Of a DNA stretch of 64,000 nucleotides, positions 43,416 through 52,799 are shown piece by piece (position 1 is the first letter of the stretch; the number at the start of each line of letters is the position of its first letter). The notes below the pieces were generated by a model, which worked only from the letters and a program-made list of their open reading frames with translations, searched no databases and was not told the origin of the DNA. This DNA is from Halobacillus ihumii. Lineage in GTDB: Bacteria > Bacillota > Bacilli > Bacillales > Halobacillaceae. The stretch is from NCBI RefSeq assembly GCF_902726645.1, contig NZ_CACVAO010000001.1, positions 992,001 through 1,056,000 of the forward strand, in the 5' to 3' direction. A program made the translations under genes and the position numbers.

Positions 43416-44050
43416 TACACATCCTTTATTGCTTCTACGAATTGTTGAGCCTTAGCTGTAATCTCCTTTAGTGACTCTTCATTAAGTGGCTGCTTAAGGT
43501 TTACGAGAGCACTTCCAAGCCCTGCTGCTACAGCTCCCTTTTCAAAATACTCACGGATATTTGACAGATCAACACCGCCCGTTGGCATCAACGGAATATG
43601 AGGGAGCGGTCCATGAACATCTTTTATATAGCCAGGCCCCATCGTTCCAGCCGGAAATACTTTAATCAGATCAGCTCCATGTTCATACGCTGTCAAAATT
43701 TCGGTCGGTGTCATAGCCCCAGGGATACTTACAACCCCATAACGCTTTGTCAACTGAATCGTGTCACGATTTACAGTCGGGGAAAAAATGAACCGAGCCC
43801 CTGCCATGATCGCGGCTCTTGCTGTCTCAGGGTCCAGCACAGTACCAGCACCTACGATCACTTCATCACCTAATTCGTCGTTCACTTGGCTAATTAACTC
43901 GTTTACCTGAGGGGTATCTGCTGTGATTTCTAAGATATGAATGCCCCCATCATTAAGAGCCCTCGCAATGGGCAGGACCTCTTCGCCTTTTGCACCGCGT
44001 ATCACAGCTACCAGCTTGTGTTCCATCATTCGCTGTAATGTTTCAGCCAT
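43415..44050 (-). CDS. 2-dehydro-3-deoxy-6-phosphogalactonate/gluconate aldolase
   Basis: A 211-residue class I aldolase of the Eda/DgoA family, splitting the phosphorylated keto-deoxy sugar acid to pyruvate and glyceraldehyde-3-phosphate. [16 protein letters not shown] with E41, [15 protein letters not shown], and [13 protein letters not shown] with the Schiff-base lysine K130 are present. The arginine that follows the glutamate in E. coli Eda (EVTLRT) is absent here (EITADT), as it also is in E. coli DgoA. With DgoD next to it, the DgoA role is likely. It lies 14 bases after the kinase gene. Confidence 0.9.
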   Translation of the reverse strand: MAETLQRMMEHKLVAVIRGAKGEEVLPIARALNDGGIHILEITADTPQVNELISQVNDELGDEVIVGAGTVLDPETARAAIMAGARFIFSPTVNRDTIQLTKRYGVVSIPGAMTPTEILTAYEHGADLIKVFPAGTMGPGYIKDVHGPLPHIPLMPTGGVDLSNIREYFEKGAVAAGLGSALVNLKQPLNEESLKEITAKAQQFVEAIKDV

Positions 44051-44064
44051 ATTGGCCAGCCTCC

Positions 44065-45018
44065 TTACCTTTCTACATCATCTTTATCCGTTTGGTTAAT
44101 AAATCCTATTAGTCTATCTCTCTCAGGCAACCCTTCGACATCTCCATCAGCCATCGTTACCATAGCACCGACAGCATTGCCGCGTCTGACGGCTTCTTTG
44201 ACATCGATTCCATCAATTAGTCCAGACAAACAGCCAGCTGCAAAGCCATCCCCAGCCCCAACCGGATCAACAACTTGCCCCACAGGGAATCCTTCTACAA
44301 TGCCTTTTTCTTCATTGGAATATAGATAGGCCCCAGCCTTACCGAGCTTGAGAATTACAGTAGCTGGTCCAAGATCGTAAAATGATTTAGCTAAAGTTTC
44401 AGGATTTGATTTCCCGAAAATAAATTCGGCCTCATCTATTCCCGGCAGCACAATATCAGCCTGTGCAGACAGCTCACGCAGAACCGATCTTGCTCGATCC
44501 TCACTCCAGAGTTTCCGTCGTAAATTTGGGTCAAAAACGACTTTCACATTATTTCTTTTTGCATAATCAACAGCTGTTAAAACGGTTTCATAACAGTGCT
44601 CACTAAGCGCTGGAGTAATCCCCGTTACATGGAGGAACTGAGCGCGAGAAACATAAGATTCGTCCAGATCAGATGCCGACATCCGGCTCGCTGCTGAATC
44701 ACGCCGATAATATTTCAGCCTCAATTCACTGGGCGTTAATTTTTCCTTAAAATACAACCCTGTTGCCGCTGTCTCATCAAACGTTACCTGACTAACATCA
44801 ACACCTTCTCCTCGAATAAAGGACTGAATTCTTTCACCGAATTCATCATTTCCAAGCCGGCTGATCCAGCCAGCCTTATGACCCAGCCTTGATAGTCCGA
44901 TGGCCACATTTGATTCAGCGCCGGCTATCTTTGAAGAAAAATCACCAGCATAACGCATCAATCCTGAATTTTTAGGGGTGAATAATACCATCGTTTCCCC
45001 AAGCGTAATAACATCCAT
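44065..45018 (-). CDS. kdgK: 2-keto-3-deoxygluconate/galactonate kinase
   Basis: A 317-residue PfkB-family kinase beginning MDVITLGETMVLFTP. It has SNVAIGLSRLGHKAGWISRLG, the FKEKLTPSELRLKYYRRDSA segment typical of 2-keto-3-deoxygluconate kinases, and VVDPVGAGDGFAAGCLSG with the catalytic aspartate of the GAGD motif. It phosphorylates the keto-deoxy acid made by the dehydratase before aldol cleavage. Length is normal. It lies between the IclR gene (14 bases) and the aldolase gene (14 bases). Confidence 0.92.
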   Translation of the reverse strand: MDVITLGETMVLFTPKNSGLMRYAGDFSSKIAGAESNVAIGLSRLGHKAGWISRLGNDEFGERIQSFIRGEGVDVSQVTFDETAATGLYFKEKLTPSELRLKYYRRDSAASRMSASDLDESYVSRAQFLHVTGITPALSEHCYETVLTAVDYAKRNNVKVVFDPNLRRKLWSEDRARSVLRELSAQADIVLPGIDEAEFIFGKSNPETLAKSFYDLGPATVILKLGKAGAYLYSNEEKGIVEGFPVGQVVDPVGAGDGFAAGCLSGLIDGIDVKEAVRRGNAVGAMVTMADGDVEGLPERDRLIGFINQTDKDDVER

Positions 45019-45032
45019 ATAACCCCTCCTTT

Positions 45033-45776
45033 CTAATAACCCGTCTGCTTAGAAATTGCCGCTGCCGTTGCTGACAGCTTTTCTACAATATCTGATTGAT
45101 GTGGATATACTCGATTTTTAGGACCTGCAACACTAATGGCTGACACCATCTCTCCCGCCGCATTGAATACTGGAGCTGCCAAACAATACAACCCGCCTTC
45201 ATTTTCTTCATCATCAATGGCATAGCCCTGTTGGCGAAATTCTCTTAGCTGTTCACTCAACTGAGCTTGGTCGGTAATGGTGTTTTTTGTAATCGCAGGC
45301 ATATCCATTTCCGAAAGTATGTTAGCGGTTACTTGTTCCGGCAAAAAAGCAAGGAAGGCTTTACCGAGCCCCGTACAATACATCGGTTTCCTCATTCCAA
45401 TCTGGGCACTCGTTCTGACAGATCGATAATTATCAACCTTGGCCACATAAACAAGCTCCTTCTCCAACATAACCGCCATAAAAACAGTCTCTTCCACGTT
45501 TTCCATTAATTCCTGAAGGTAAGGCTGTGCTTCAGCATTGACATCCAATGTTTCCAGCGCCCTTGTGCCGATTTGGATTAATTTCGGACCAAGCTTGTAC
45601 GTTTTCCGTTCTGTCCCGGTCAAAAAACGCCTCGCTTCCATCGTCTGGAGCAAATTAAATGTACTGCTCTGGGGCAAAGACAGTCTGCCAGCGATTTCTT
45701 TAAGCGTTAATCCTGAAGGGAAATCCTTCAGTAAATCGAGAATATCAATTACACGATCAGCCGATTTAACCGTCAT
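45033..45776 (-). CDS. IclR-family regulator of the galactonate operon
   Basis: A 247-residue regulator. The N-terminal winged helix (residues about 1-65: RVIDILDLLKDFPSGLTLKE, LPQSSTFNLLQTMEARRFL) is followed by the IclR effector domain, with GMRKPMYCTGLGKAFLAFL and GLYCLAAPVFNAAGEMVSAI. It probably represses the operon that it heads until a galactonate-derived ligand binds. Possible targets in the upstream gap are the imperfect palindrome at 45797 and the box at 45851. It is the first gene of the five-gene leftward unit. Confidence 0.9.
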   Translation of the reverse strand: MTVKSADRVIDILDLLKDFPSGLTLKEIAGRLSLPQSSTFNLLQTMEARRFLTGTERKTYKLGPKLIQIGTRALETLDVNAEAQPYLQELMENVEETVFMAVMLEKELVYVAKVDNYRSVRTSAQIGMRKPMYCTGLGKAFLAFLPEQVTANILSEMDMPAITKNTITDQAQLSEQLREFRQQGYAIDDEENEGGLYCLAAPVFNAAGEMVSAISVAGPKNRVYPHQSDIVEKLSATAAAISKQTGY

Positions 45777-45796
45777 TTCTCTACACCTTCCAAAAA

Positions 45797-45810
45797 TTCA
45801 TATATGTGAA
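45797..45810. promoter_or_regulatory. Possible IclR operator
   Basis: TTCATATATGTGAA is a 14-base near-palindrome with one mismatched pair, 21 bases upstream of the IclR gene start. A related GTATGTGAAT follows 11 bases later. It is a candidate autoregulatory site. Confidence 0.35.
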
Positions 45811-45850
45811 ATCGTTTTCTGTATGTGAATCTTTGTTAATGTTAGCATAA

Positions 45851-45864
45851 TAAAACGCTTTCAT
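45851..45864 (-). promoter_or_regulatory. cre-like (CcpA) box before the galactonate operon
   Basis: On the minus strand ATGAAAGCGTTTTA keeps the TGAAAGCGTTTT core of strong cre sites, departing only at the end. It lies about 75 bases before the IclR gene start, compatible with catabolite repression. Confidence 0.55.
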
Positions 45865-46308
45865 CAATCATAAATTCATTTTTAATTTCTTTTCTGATTT
45901 GTTTAGAAATTTGGCTCCAATTACACCGATTCACAATCATTTTTTATACTGCGTACTTTAGTCATCCCTATCATTAATCATACTTCCGCACAGTTTAGGG
46001 TAGACTTTTTTCCTAATCACGTTATAATTTAACCTAAAGATTCGTAATATAGTAAAGCATGAATAGAGGACAAATTTTGTTTATTACCCCACCCTCACAA
46101 AACTCTCCTTGTAGATCACAGCCAGAAACTACTCTGGCCTTAATTCTAATCCGTTATATAATCTTGTAGTTTTTAGAGTTTAAAGGTAGAATACAAATAA
46201 AACGCTTTCTTTTATTGAAAGAAGTGGTACTTTTGTTTTAAACATATTGGTTGATGAACGGCCAATATGATTTAAATATGAAAAAAATAAAACTAAGGGG
46301 GTATTCTT

Positions 46309-47322
46309 TTGAAGAAAAGAACTTTATTTTCATTAGTACTAGTCTTAGCTATCGGCATGATTTTAAGTGCCTGTGGCGAAAGTGGAAATGGCGGCGGCAC
46401 CGACAGCGCTGACAGTGGCGATGGTGGAGAAGCCGTCACAAACCTGACAATGGGTACAGGTAGTGTAGGCGGTGTCTACTATCCATTAGGGGGAGAAATG
46501 GCGAACCTTTGGGCAGATAATATTGATGTTGAAGGGTTTGACGTAAGTTCCGTAGAATCCGGTGCATCTGTAGAAAACATTGCCAAGATTCAATCGGGTG
46601 ATTTCCAGCTTGGAATTGCCCAAAATACAACCATGATCAATGCAACAGAAGGTAAGGGAGAATTTGAAGGTAAAAAGATGGATAATGTAGGAGTTATTGG
46701 TTCTCTTTATCCTGAAGCATTGCAAGTTGTTACATTAGATTCAACTGGAATCGAGTCCATTGAAGACTTAAAAGGCAAGCGTGTTGCCATCGGCCCACCA
46801 GGCGGAGCAACTCGAGAAGCAGCTGAGCTTGTTCTTTCTGCATATGGAATTGAAAAAGGCGACTATACAGCTTATGAAGAAGGATTTGGAGACGCAAAAA
46901 GTAAACTGCAAAACGGTACAATTGATGCTTCCTTCGCTGTAGTCGGTGTTCCTTCATCTACTACTGACGAGCTGGCTGCGGCAACTGGAGAAGTTAAATT
47001 CCTGAATATTGAAGGAGAAGCTCTTAAAACAGTAACAGAGAACAGCCAATACGAGGCTTATACAGTAGAACCGGGAACTTATGAGTGGCAGGATGAACCT
47101 GTTCAAACCGTTACAGCTATGGCTTTACTATTAGCTTCAAAGGATCAGGTCAGTGAGGACTTAGCTTACAAGTTAACAAAGACACTTTATGAAAAAGCTG
47201 GTGACATGACGATCGCTCAGGCTAAATTAATTACTAAAGACAGCGCGTTAACAGGTGCTAAAGGTCTTCCGCTTCACCCAGGTGCTGAGAAGTACTTTAA
47301 AGAGGCAGGAATTATCGAATAA
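46309..47322 (+). CDS. TAXI-family TRAP transporter solute-binding lipoprotein
   Basis: A 337-residue lipoprotein: leader with lipobox LSAC (C22), an acidic glycine/serine linker to about residue 43, then the TAXI domain starting LTMGTGSVGGVYYPLGGEMA. SVENIAKIQSGDFQLGIAQ, LKGKRVAIGPPGGATREAAE and FAVVGVPSSTTDELA are also present. It captures an organic acid, probably a dicarboxylate or glutamate-like anion, outside the membrane and delivers it to the fused permease encoded next. TTG start preceded by AAGGGGG. An RNA hairpin after the gene would let it be made in excess over the permease. Confidence 0.92.
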   Translation: MKKRTLFSLVLVLAIGMILSACGESGNGGGTDSADSGDGGEAVTNLTMGTGSVGGVYYPLGGEMANLWADNIDVEGFDVSSVESGASVENIAKIQSGDFQLGIAQNTTMINATEGKGEFEGKKMDNVGVIGSLYPEALQVVTLDSTGIESIEDLKGKRVAIGPPGGATREAAELVLSAYGIEKGDYTAYEEGFGDAKSKLQNGTIDASFAVVGVPSSTTDELAAATGEVKFLNIEGEALKTVTENSQYEAYTVEPGTYEWQDEPVQTVTAMALLLASKDQVSEDLAYKLTKTLYEKAGDMTIAQAKLITKDSALTGAKGLPLHPGAEKYFKEAGIIE

Positions 47323-47336
47323 TAGTAGTTGGCGTA

Positions 47337-47361
47337 AGAACCGGACTTGATGTCCGGTTCT
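47337..47361 (+). terminator. Intra-operon hairpin between binding protein and permease
   Basis: AGAACCGGAC (47337-47346) pairs with GTCCGGTTCT (47352-47361), then TT. It lies 15 bases after the binding-protein gene and 44 before the permease start, where it could act as a partial terminator or protect the upstream message. Confidence 0.65.
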
Positions 47362-47404
47362 TTCACCTCACTACTATTTTTTACAGTGAAATGGAGGTTG
47401 AACA

Positions 47405-49363
47405 GTGGCTGCACACGATAATAAAGAAATCGACAAACATGAATTGATGGCCAAATATGATAAAGAAAGTGCTTTTCGTACAAATTTAGGAGCGTGGGGA
47501 TGGATCACGCTAATCCTCGGTGGAGCTCTTACAATTTTCCAACTTTACACAGCGTTTAGAGGCGCCTATGTATCTATGATTCAGGGTGCAATTCACTTAG
47601 GGGCTGCCTTGTGCTTGGTGTATCTCTTATACCCAATTAAGTCCTCTATGACCAAAAATCGCGGTGTTCCCTGGTATGATGCACTCTTAGCGATTGCTGC
47701 ATTATTTGCTAACTATTACATTATTTATAACTATGAACGATTAATTAATGAAGCAATCATTTTTGGTTTTACTTATCTCGATCAAATTGTTGCTACAGCA
47801 GGTATCATTCTATTACTTGAAGCAACCCGCCGTGTAGTCGGGCTTCCGATCGTTATCATTGCGATCGCTGCTTTGCTTTACGGCTTGTTAGGTCAATATA
47901 TTCCCGTTATCGGACATGCCGGCTATGACTGGCCAACACTGGCAACTGAAATGTTTTACAGTTCCAGTTCTATATTTGGGATTCCGATTCAAATTTCATC
48001 GACTTATATTTATTTATTCCTCTTCTTTGGTGTCATTTTAGTCAAAACAAACATCGGCCAGTTCTTTAATGATATTGCTCTGCGTTTAACAGGACGCTAT
48101 ACAGGCGGCACAGCAAAAGCAGCTGTAGCAGCCAGTGGTTTGCAAGGAATGGTTAGTGGTAGCTCTGTAGCCAATACAGTAGGCTCTGGTTCCTTCACCA
48201 TTCCCATGATGAAAAATGCCGGATTTAAGCCGCATTTTGCGGCGGCATCGGAAGCTTCTGCCTCGACCGGAGGACAAATCATGCCCCCAATCATGGGTGC
48301 TGCTGCCTTTATCATGGCCTCCTATACAGGTATTCCTTACAATGAAATCATTGTGATTGCCATTATTCCAGCGGTGCTTTATTTTGCCGGTGTCTTCTTA
48401 GGTACGCACTTCGAAGCACGTAAACAAGGGATTATGGGACTTAAAAAAGAAGAACTTCCGAAAACCAAAAACTTGGCCAAGCGAATTGACCTATTTTTAC
48501 CGCTGGTTATCATTATTGGTTTTTTGCTTATTGGTTACACTCCAACCTATGCAGCATTATTTGCGATAGGTACTGCGTTTGTCATTAGCTTTTTCCGTAA
48601 AGAAACACGGATGTCCTTAAAAGGGACTATTAAATTGCTAGAAGAAGGTGCTCGAACCGCATTACCTGTAATCGCTGCCTGTGCGACGGCAGGGATCATT
48701 GCAGGAACCGTAACTACAACGGGTCTTGGTCCTAAAATTGCAGGTGGAATTATCGACCTGGCTCAAGGACAATTCTTCTTAGTTATGTTCTTTACGATGA
48801 TTGCGTGTATCATTTTGGGTATGGGTCTTCCTACAACAGCAAACTATGTTGTTACAGCAACAATGGCGGCACCTGCTTTATTAGCCTTTGATGTCCCAGT
48901 TATTGCTGTTCACATGTTTGTATTCTACTTTGGTATTGTGGCGGATATCACTCCACCAGTTTGTTTAGCAGCGTACGCTGGAGCAGGTATCGCAGGGGCG
49001 AACCCGATGAAGGCCGGGGTCACAGCTGTCAAACTGGCTATTGCCGCCTTTATCATTCCATACGTTTTTGTTTCCCAGCCAATTTTACTCTTACAGGGAG
49101 ATGCAAACGTCTTAAACGTGTCAATTGCCGTGGTCACTGCATTACTCGGTATGGCCAGTATCAGTGCAGCGATGATTGGTCATTTTGTCAGCAAAGTCAA
49201 TTGGCTTGAGAGACTTCTCTTATTCGCAGGCGGATTACTGCTTGTCTATCCAGACTATTTAATCTCAATAATCGGTCTGGCTATCTTCGGTGTAGTGGCA
49301 GCTATTCAATTTGCCCGCAACAAGAAAGACGGCCCTGGACCACAGGAAGCGACTACCTCATAA
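47405..49363 (+). CDS. TRAP transporter fused permease (DctQM type)
   Basis: A 652-residue membrane protein in which a small DctQ-like part (about residues 25-130) is fused to a DctM-like transport domain. Key blocks: AASGLQGMVSGSSVANTVGSGSFTIP in short form GMVSGSSVANTVGSGSFT, ASASTGGQIMPPIMGAAAFI, LGMGLPTTANYVVTA and FYFGIVADITPPVCLAAYAG. Such fusions pair with TAXI binding proteins and import the ligand with sodium or protons. GTG start at 47405 follows GGAGGTTGAACA. The operon ends at a strong bidirectional terminator. The substrate is unknown. Confidence 0.92.
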   Translation: MAAHDNKEIDKHELMAKYDKESAFRTNLGAWGWITLILGGALTIFQLYTAFRGAYVSMIQGAIHLGAALCLVYLLYPIKSSMTKNRGVPWYDALLAIAALFANYYIIYNYERLINEAIIFGFTYLDQIVATAGIILLLEATRRVVGLPIVIIAIAALLYGLLGQYIPVIGHAGYDWPTLATEMFYSSSSIFGIPIQISSTYIYLFLFFGVILVKTNIGQFFNDIALRLTGRYTGGTAKAAVAASGLQGMVSGSSVANTVGSGSFTIPMMKNAGFKPHFAAASEASASTGGQIMPPIMGAAAFIMASYTGIPYNEIIVIAIIPAVLYFAGVFLGTHFEARKQGIMGLKKEELPKTKNLAKRIDLFLPLVIIIGFLLIGYTPTYAALFAIGTAFVISFFRKETRMSLKGTIKLLEEGARTALPVIAACATAGIIAGTVTTTGLGPKIAGGIIDLAQGQFFLVMFFTMIACIILGMGLPTTANYVVTATMAAPALLAFDVPVIAVHMFVFYFGIVADITPPVCLAAYAGAGIAGANPMKAGVTAVKLAIAAFIIPYVFVSQPILLLQGDANVLNVSIAVVTALLGMASISAAMIGHFVSKVNWLERLLLFAGGLLLVYPDYLISIIGLAIFGVVAAIQFARNKKDGPGPQEATTS

Positions 49364-49387
49364 TGTTTATCATTTTATAGAAAGTAA

Positions 49388-49431
49388 AAAAGCAGGGGCT
49401 GTTCCAAAATTATGGAACAGCCCCTGCTTTT
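49388..49431. terminator. Strong bidirectional terminator
   Basis: A 19-bp perfect inverted repeat (arms 49388-49406 and 49413-49431, AAAAGCAGGGGCTGTTCCA) with a 6-base loop. It separates the convergent TRAP and type VII secretion operons and serves both. Confidence 0.9.
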
Positions 49432-49435
49432 CATT

Positions 49436-49918
49436 TTAATCCGTTCGCTCCTTCATGCGTGGAAGCAGCAGAAAAAATAAGGCAAAAATAAGCAATAGAA
49501 CAATCAGACCAAGTAAAATCGAAAGGCCAAGTTGATTTCCCTGTGCTGTATCGGCTTCATCTTTTCCTGATAAACTGCTGCTCTCATCCTCTTCGGCTGC
49601 TGCAAATAAATCCAGTCGATCAGCTTTCCCTTTAATCGAATCATCCTCCGTACTACTGTTGGAAAAGAGAATGTTTTTTATTTCTTGATAAGTAGCTTTG
49701 CCCCCACTTTCAAAGGTCAGATTCATGACTTCCTCCGGCAAAGATTCAATTCGTTGAGATTGATCGTCCGAATGACGATCAATCTCTAAAATAATTCTCT
49801 TTTCTTCATAGTAATGAGGCTCTATATTTAATTCCCCTTCATCGGCATTAACAACGCGGGGCAGTAAAAACACTGCGATCGCCATTAGGAAATAAAGATT
49901 AAGCTTCTTGAATGTCAT
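49436..49918 (-). CDS. essA: Type VII secretion protein EssA/YueC-like
   Basis: A 160-residue membrane protein with an N-terminal signal-like segment (residues 6-25, ending VVNADEG) and one C-terminal membrane helix (about 127-152, LGLSILLGLIVLLLIFALFF) followed by a basic tail. This is the topology and size of EssA/YueC, the small component of the Firmicutes type VII secretion machine. It overlaps the end of esaA by 20 bases and is the last gene of the operon. Direct sequence likeness is weak in this family, so the assignment leans on topology and gene order. Confidence 0.75.
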   Translation of the reverse strand: MTFKKLNLYFLMAIAVFLLPRVVNADEGELNIEPHYYEEKRIILEIDRHSDDQSQRIESLPEEVMNLTFESGGKATYQEIKNILFSNSSTEDDSIKGKADRLDLFAAAEEDESSSLSGKDEADTAQGNQLGLSILLGLIVLLLIFALFFLLLPRMKERTD

Positions 49919-52799
49919 CGGTCTCTTCCTCTTTACGCTGAAGGTATTTCACGATATAAGGAATAGCTCCAGCCAATACAGTGATCAAAGCCAGCACAAT
50001 AACGGCCGGGTAAAAACTTGATTGATCTCCATATTGAATGGACATGTAGACTTCAGAAACAGGATGATTAATACTAAAGTTAGGCAAAATCACATTTAAT
50101 AGCGGTGTGACGAAAAAGACCACTAACAATATGCCTGTAAACCAACCTAGGAATGGTCCCACTGAAAAAGCCAATCTAACTAAACTGGAACACATAAATA
50201 ACACTAATACTGTGAACACTGTCCACTTGATAGATTCGGTTTCTCCTAAGGAATAAATGTTTAATCCGTAGATGCTGATGATTAACCCTACAGCTATGTT
50301 TAGCAGAAGGAATAGAGACAAGTTAACCAGTGCAGGCACATTGGAATAATAATTGACGAAAAATCCAATAATTAACCCACTAATCAATACAATGATCAGC
50401 ATGACCACAGGAGAAACCGGTGTTTCCTCCGCTTCATCCGTTGCAGATCCTACTACATTAACAGGACTGGACAAGTAATTGTACACATAACTATTGACTT
50501 GGCCGTCCACCATCGTGTTATCCAAAATGTCATTCACATCTTCTTCAACCATTTGCGTAGCATTCACGTTTGTGGCCCACTTCGAGTTCAACGTATCTGC
50601 CCGCTCTTGTACAGATCCGATCTGTTCTTGCAAGTTGCCAGTATATTCAATGACAGTAGACTGTCTTTCTGACAGAGAATTTACGAGTTCAGCAATTTGA
50701 TCAACGGAACCTACTGTCGACTGGCGCGTTTCAAGAACGATTTCACCTTGCAATTGTTCAATCGGCGGAGGCTCTTGTTCGATTTGCACAATGTCCTCTT
50801 GGATCGAAGCAGTGATTTCCTGACCCGTTTCTTGGATATTAGCGAGAGCTGCTCTCATTTCATCTTGCTGTTCTTTTATAGCTGAATCGTACTCTTTCAT
50901 TTGGGATAAAATTTTATCTGCATTTTTTTCTGAGCTTGATAATCCATCTTCGACTGTTGTTAAGCCTTGCTCTACGCTGCTCAAATTTTCATCAACGATG
51001 TTTTCTTTCGGATCACTTACCTCAGGATTCTCTGGGCTTTCTTCCTTAGGTAGTGATTCAATTTGGTCAGCAATGACTTTCATACTAGAAGCATAATCAA
51101 GGTGTTCAGAATACCTTGTCAAAGAACCATAGTATGAAGCTAGAGCTATGAGACTATGGTTACCACTTACTCCCGCGATTTCTAAAGATGGATCCTTAGC
51201 CAAGACCTCCCCTACCATGCCATTAACTAGATTGTTCATTTCCACTAGGGCCCCGGAATTTCCCGGCATTTCAGCCAACTGATTCACTAAAGAAGTGTAT
51301 TGATTGAATAGCTTCTCGTAATTCTCTTTAAGTTTCGCGGAATTATTACTATTACTTACACTTTGATCAACCTTGGCAAGTTTAGTATTTAAAGTTTCAA
51401 TATTAGTTAGAATACCGCTCCAGACATCCTGATCCTCCGGAGGCTGCTCTTTTCCTGGTGCAAAGTAACCCAAGTTTTGTTCAAGAGTGGTCAGGATTCC
51501 TTGCATCTGTTTAATCTCTTGCAGGGTTTGATCTCCTCCTCCAGGTAAACTGTCTGGAGGTGTTGGAGTAAAATCGCCAGGGGGTTCTGGTTTCTCTGAA
51601 TCAGAACCGGAACTATTCAACACCTTTGCATAAGTATTTATAACCTCTTGCCTAAGTTCATCCCTTTTAACCTGGAGATTACTAACTACATTATTAACTT
51701 CCTTATTTACATTTGTAAGAATCTCCTGCTGCTTATTAATGAGTTCTTCCTTCTTTTCTAAAAGCTCTTCCTGTGCTTTTATAAAACCCTGCATCTGGTC
51801 CACATTACTTTGAACAGTTCCAAAACTATTTTGCAAGGCCTCATTCCTTTGTAAAAGAGAACCTAGATTAGAAGATACAGAAGAAACATTAGCCTGCAAT
51901 CCCGTCTCCTTCGTAGTCAGCCGTTCACTAAGAATCTCCTGCCCTACAGATTGAACACCTTCCTGCAGGCTTGCGTTGAGAGTATCTCCTTTGTTCTGAA
52001 CCAGTTGAATGTTTTTATTGTTCGTTTCTAAGAATAGTTGTTTTTGCTGCTCTTGATATTCTTGATAACGTTCCACGTTGTTTAAGAAAGACGTCACCTG
52101 ATCCTCAGTCGCTTGCAGTGACTCCAATGAACTAGAAGAGGTATTTTCTGCCGTTTCTACAGTAGAAAATAAATCTTTAAGCATGTTTCGCTGTCTTTCA
52201 ATTTCTTGGGCGATATCTTGAGAATTTGGTGAGTAAAAACTGTACATTGTTTGCTGAAATGCTATTTCCCGCTCCACAATGGTATCGAACTTTTCACGTA
52301 GATCGGCAATCTCTTGTGAAACACTACTCCAGTATAAAGAAGAAATTTCTGCATTGATGATTTTACCAGCTGATTCTAATGCATTTTTTACTTCTTCCTG
52401 ATTTTTCACTTCTAAATTCGGTTGAATCTCGTAATCGACCGAAGCCCTAGTCGGCTGTTGTTCTTTGTAGGACATCACATGCTCAGAGAAATTAGACTTC
52501 ACATGGAAAATAGCGTCATACTCTCCATCTGCAAGTCCCTCTTGAGCTGTGTTACGACTAACTGTTTCCCACTCATAATCAGTCTTTCCGGCCACTAATG
52601 CTGTTAGATCCTGGCCAAAGGTTACAGGTTCACCTGCAACCTCTGTTCCATTATCTTCATTGACGAAGGCGATTTTACCCGTTGCTTTTTCACTTTCTTG
52701 CAGTGGATTTTCACCAATGTAATTAAAGTATAAAGTGGGTAAAACGAGAATCGACACCATGACGATGACTAACTTTATTGTACTCCCTTTATTTTTCAT
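49899..52799 (-). CDS. esaA: Type VII secretion protein EsaA/YueB-like
   Basis: A 966-residue membrane protein with one N-terminal membrane helix (about residues 8-25, LVIVMVSILVLPTLYFNYIG), a very long extracellular, glutamine-rich coiled-coil region and five to six C-terminal helices (about 795-950). This is the layout of EsaA/YueB, which in B. subtilis is also the receptor of phage SPP1. The N-terminal GKIAFVNEDNGTEVAG belongs to the YhgE/Pip family. A proline-rich spacer lies near residues 405-425. Its start overlaps the essC stop by four bases (ATGA), so it is coupled to it. Confidence 0.87.
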   Translation of the reverse strand: MKNKGSTIKLVIVMVSILVLPTLYFNYIGENPLQESEKATGKIAFVNEDNGTEVAGEPVTFGQDLTALVAGKTDYEWETVSRNTAQEGLADGEYDAIFHVKSNFSEHVMSYKEQQPTRASVDYEIQPNLEVKNQEEVKNALESAGKIINAEISSLYWSSVSQEIADLREKFDTIVEREIAFQQTMYSFYSPNSQDIAQEIERQRNMLKDLFSTVETAENTSSSSLESLQATEDQVTSFLNNVERYQEYQEQQKQLFLETNNKNIQLVQNKGDTLNASLQEGVQSVGQEILSERLTTKETGLQANVSSVSSNLGSLLQRNEALQNSFGTVQSNVDQMQGFIKAQEELLEKKEELINKQQEILTNVNKEVNNVVSNLQVKRDELRQEVINTYAKVLNSSGSDSEKPEPPGDFTPTPPDSLPGGGDQTLQEIKQMQGILTTLEQNLGYFAPGKEQPPEDQDVWSGILTNIETLNTKLAKVDQSVSNSNNSAKLKENYEKLFNQYTSLVNQLAEMPGNSGALVEMNNLVNGMVGEVLAKDPSLEIAGVSGNHSLIALASYYGSLTRYSEHLDYASSMKVIADQIESLPKEESPENPEVSDPKENIVDENLSSVEQGLTTVEDGLSSSEKNADKILSQMKEYDSAIKEQQDEMRAALANIQETGQEITASIQEDIVQIEQEPPPIEQLQGEIVLETRQSTVGSVDQIAELVNSLSERQSTVIEYTGNLQEQIGSVQERADTLNSKWATNVNATQMVEEDVNDILDNTMVDGQVNSYVYNYLSSPVNVVGSATDEAEETPVSPVVMLIIVLISGLIIGFFVNYYSNVPALVNLSLFLLLNIAVGLIISIYGLNIYSLGETESIKWTVFTVLVLFMCSSLVRLAFSVGPFLGWFTGILLVVFFVTPLLNVILPNFSINHPVSEVYMSIQYGDQSSFYPAVIVLALITVLAGAIPYIVKYLQRKEEETDDIQEA

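Larger units (their letters stand above)
45777..46308. other. Divergent regulatory region
   Basis: This 532-bp AT-rich gap lies between the galactonate operon (minus) and the TRAP transporter operon (plus). It contains an operator-like palindrome (45797), a cre-like box (45851), a TATAAT at 46023-46028 with a weak TAGACT 16 bases upstream, and a second cre-like core (AAAACGCTTTCT) near 46199 before the plus operon. I see no gene in it. Confidence 0.5.
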
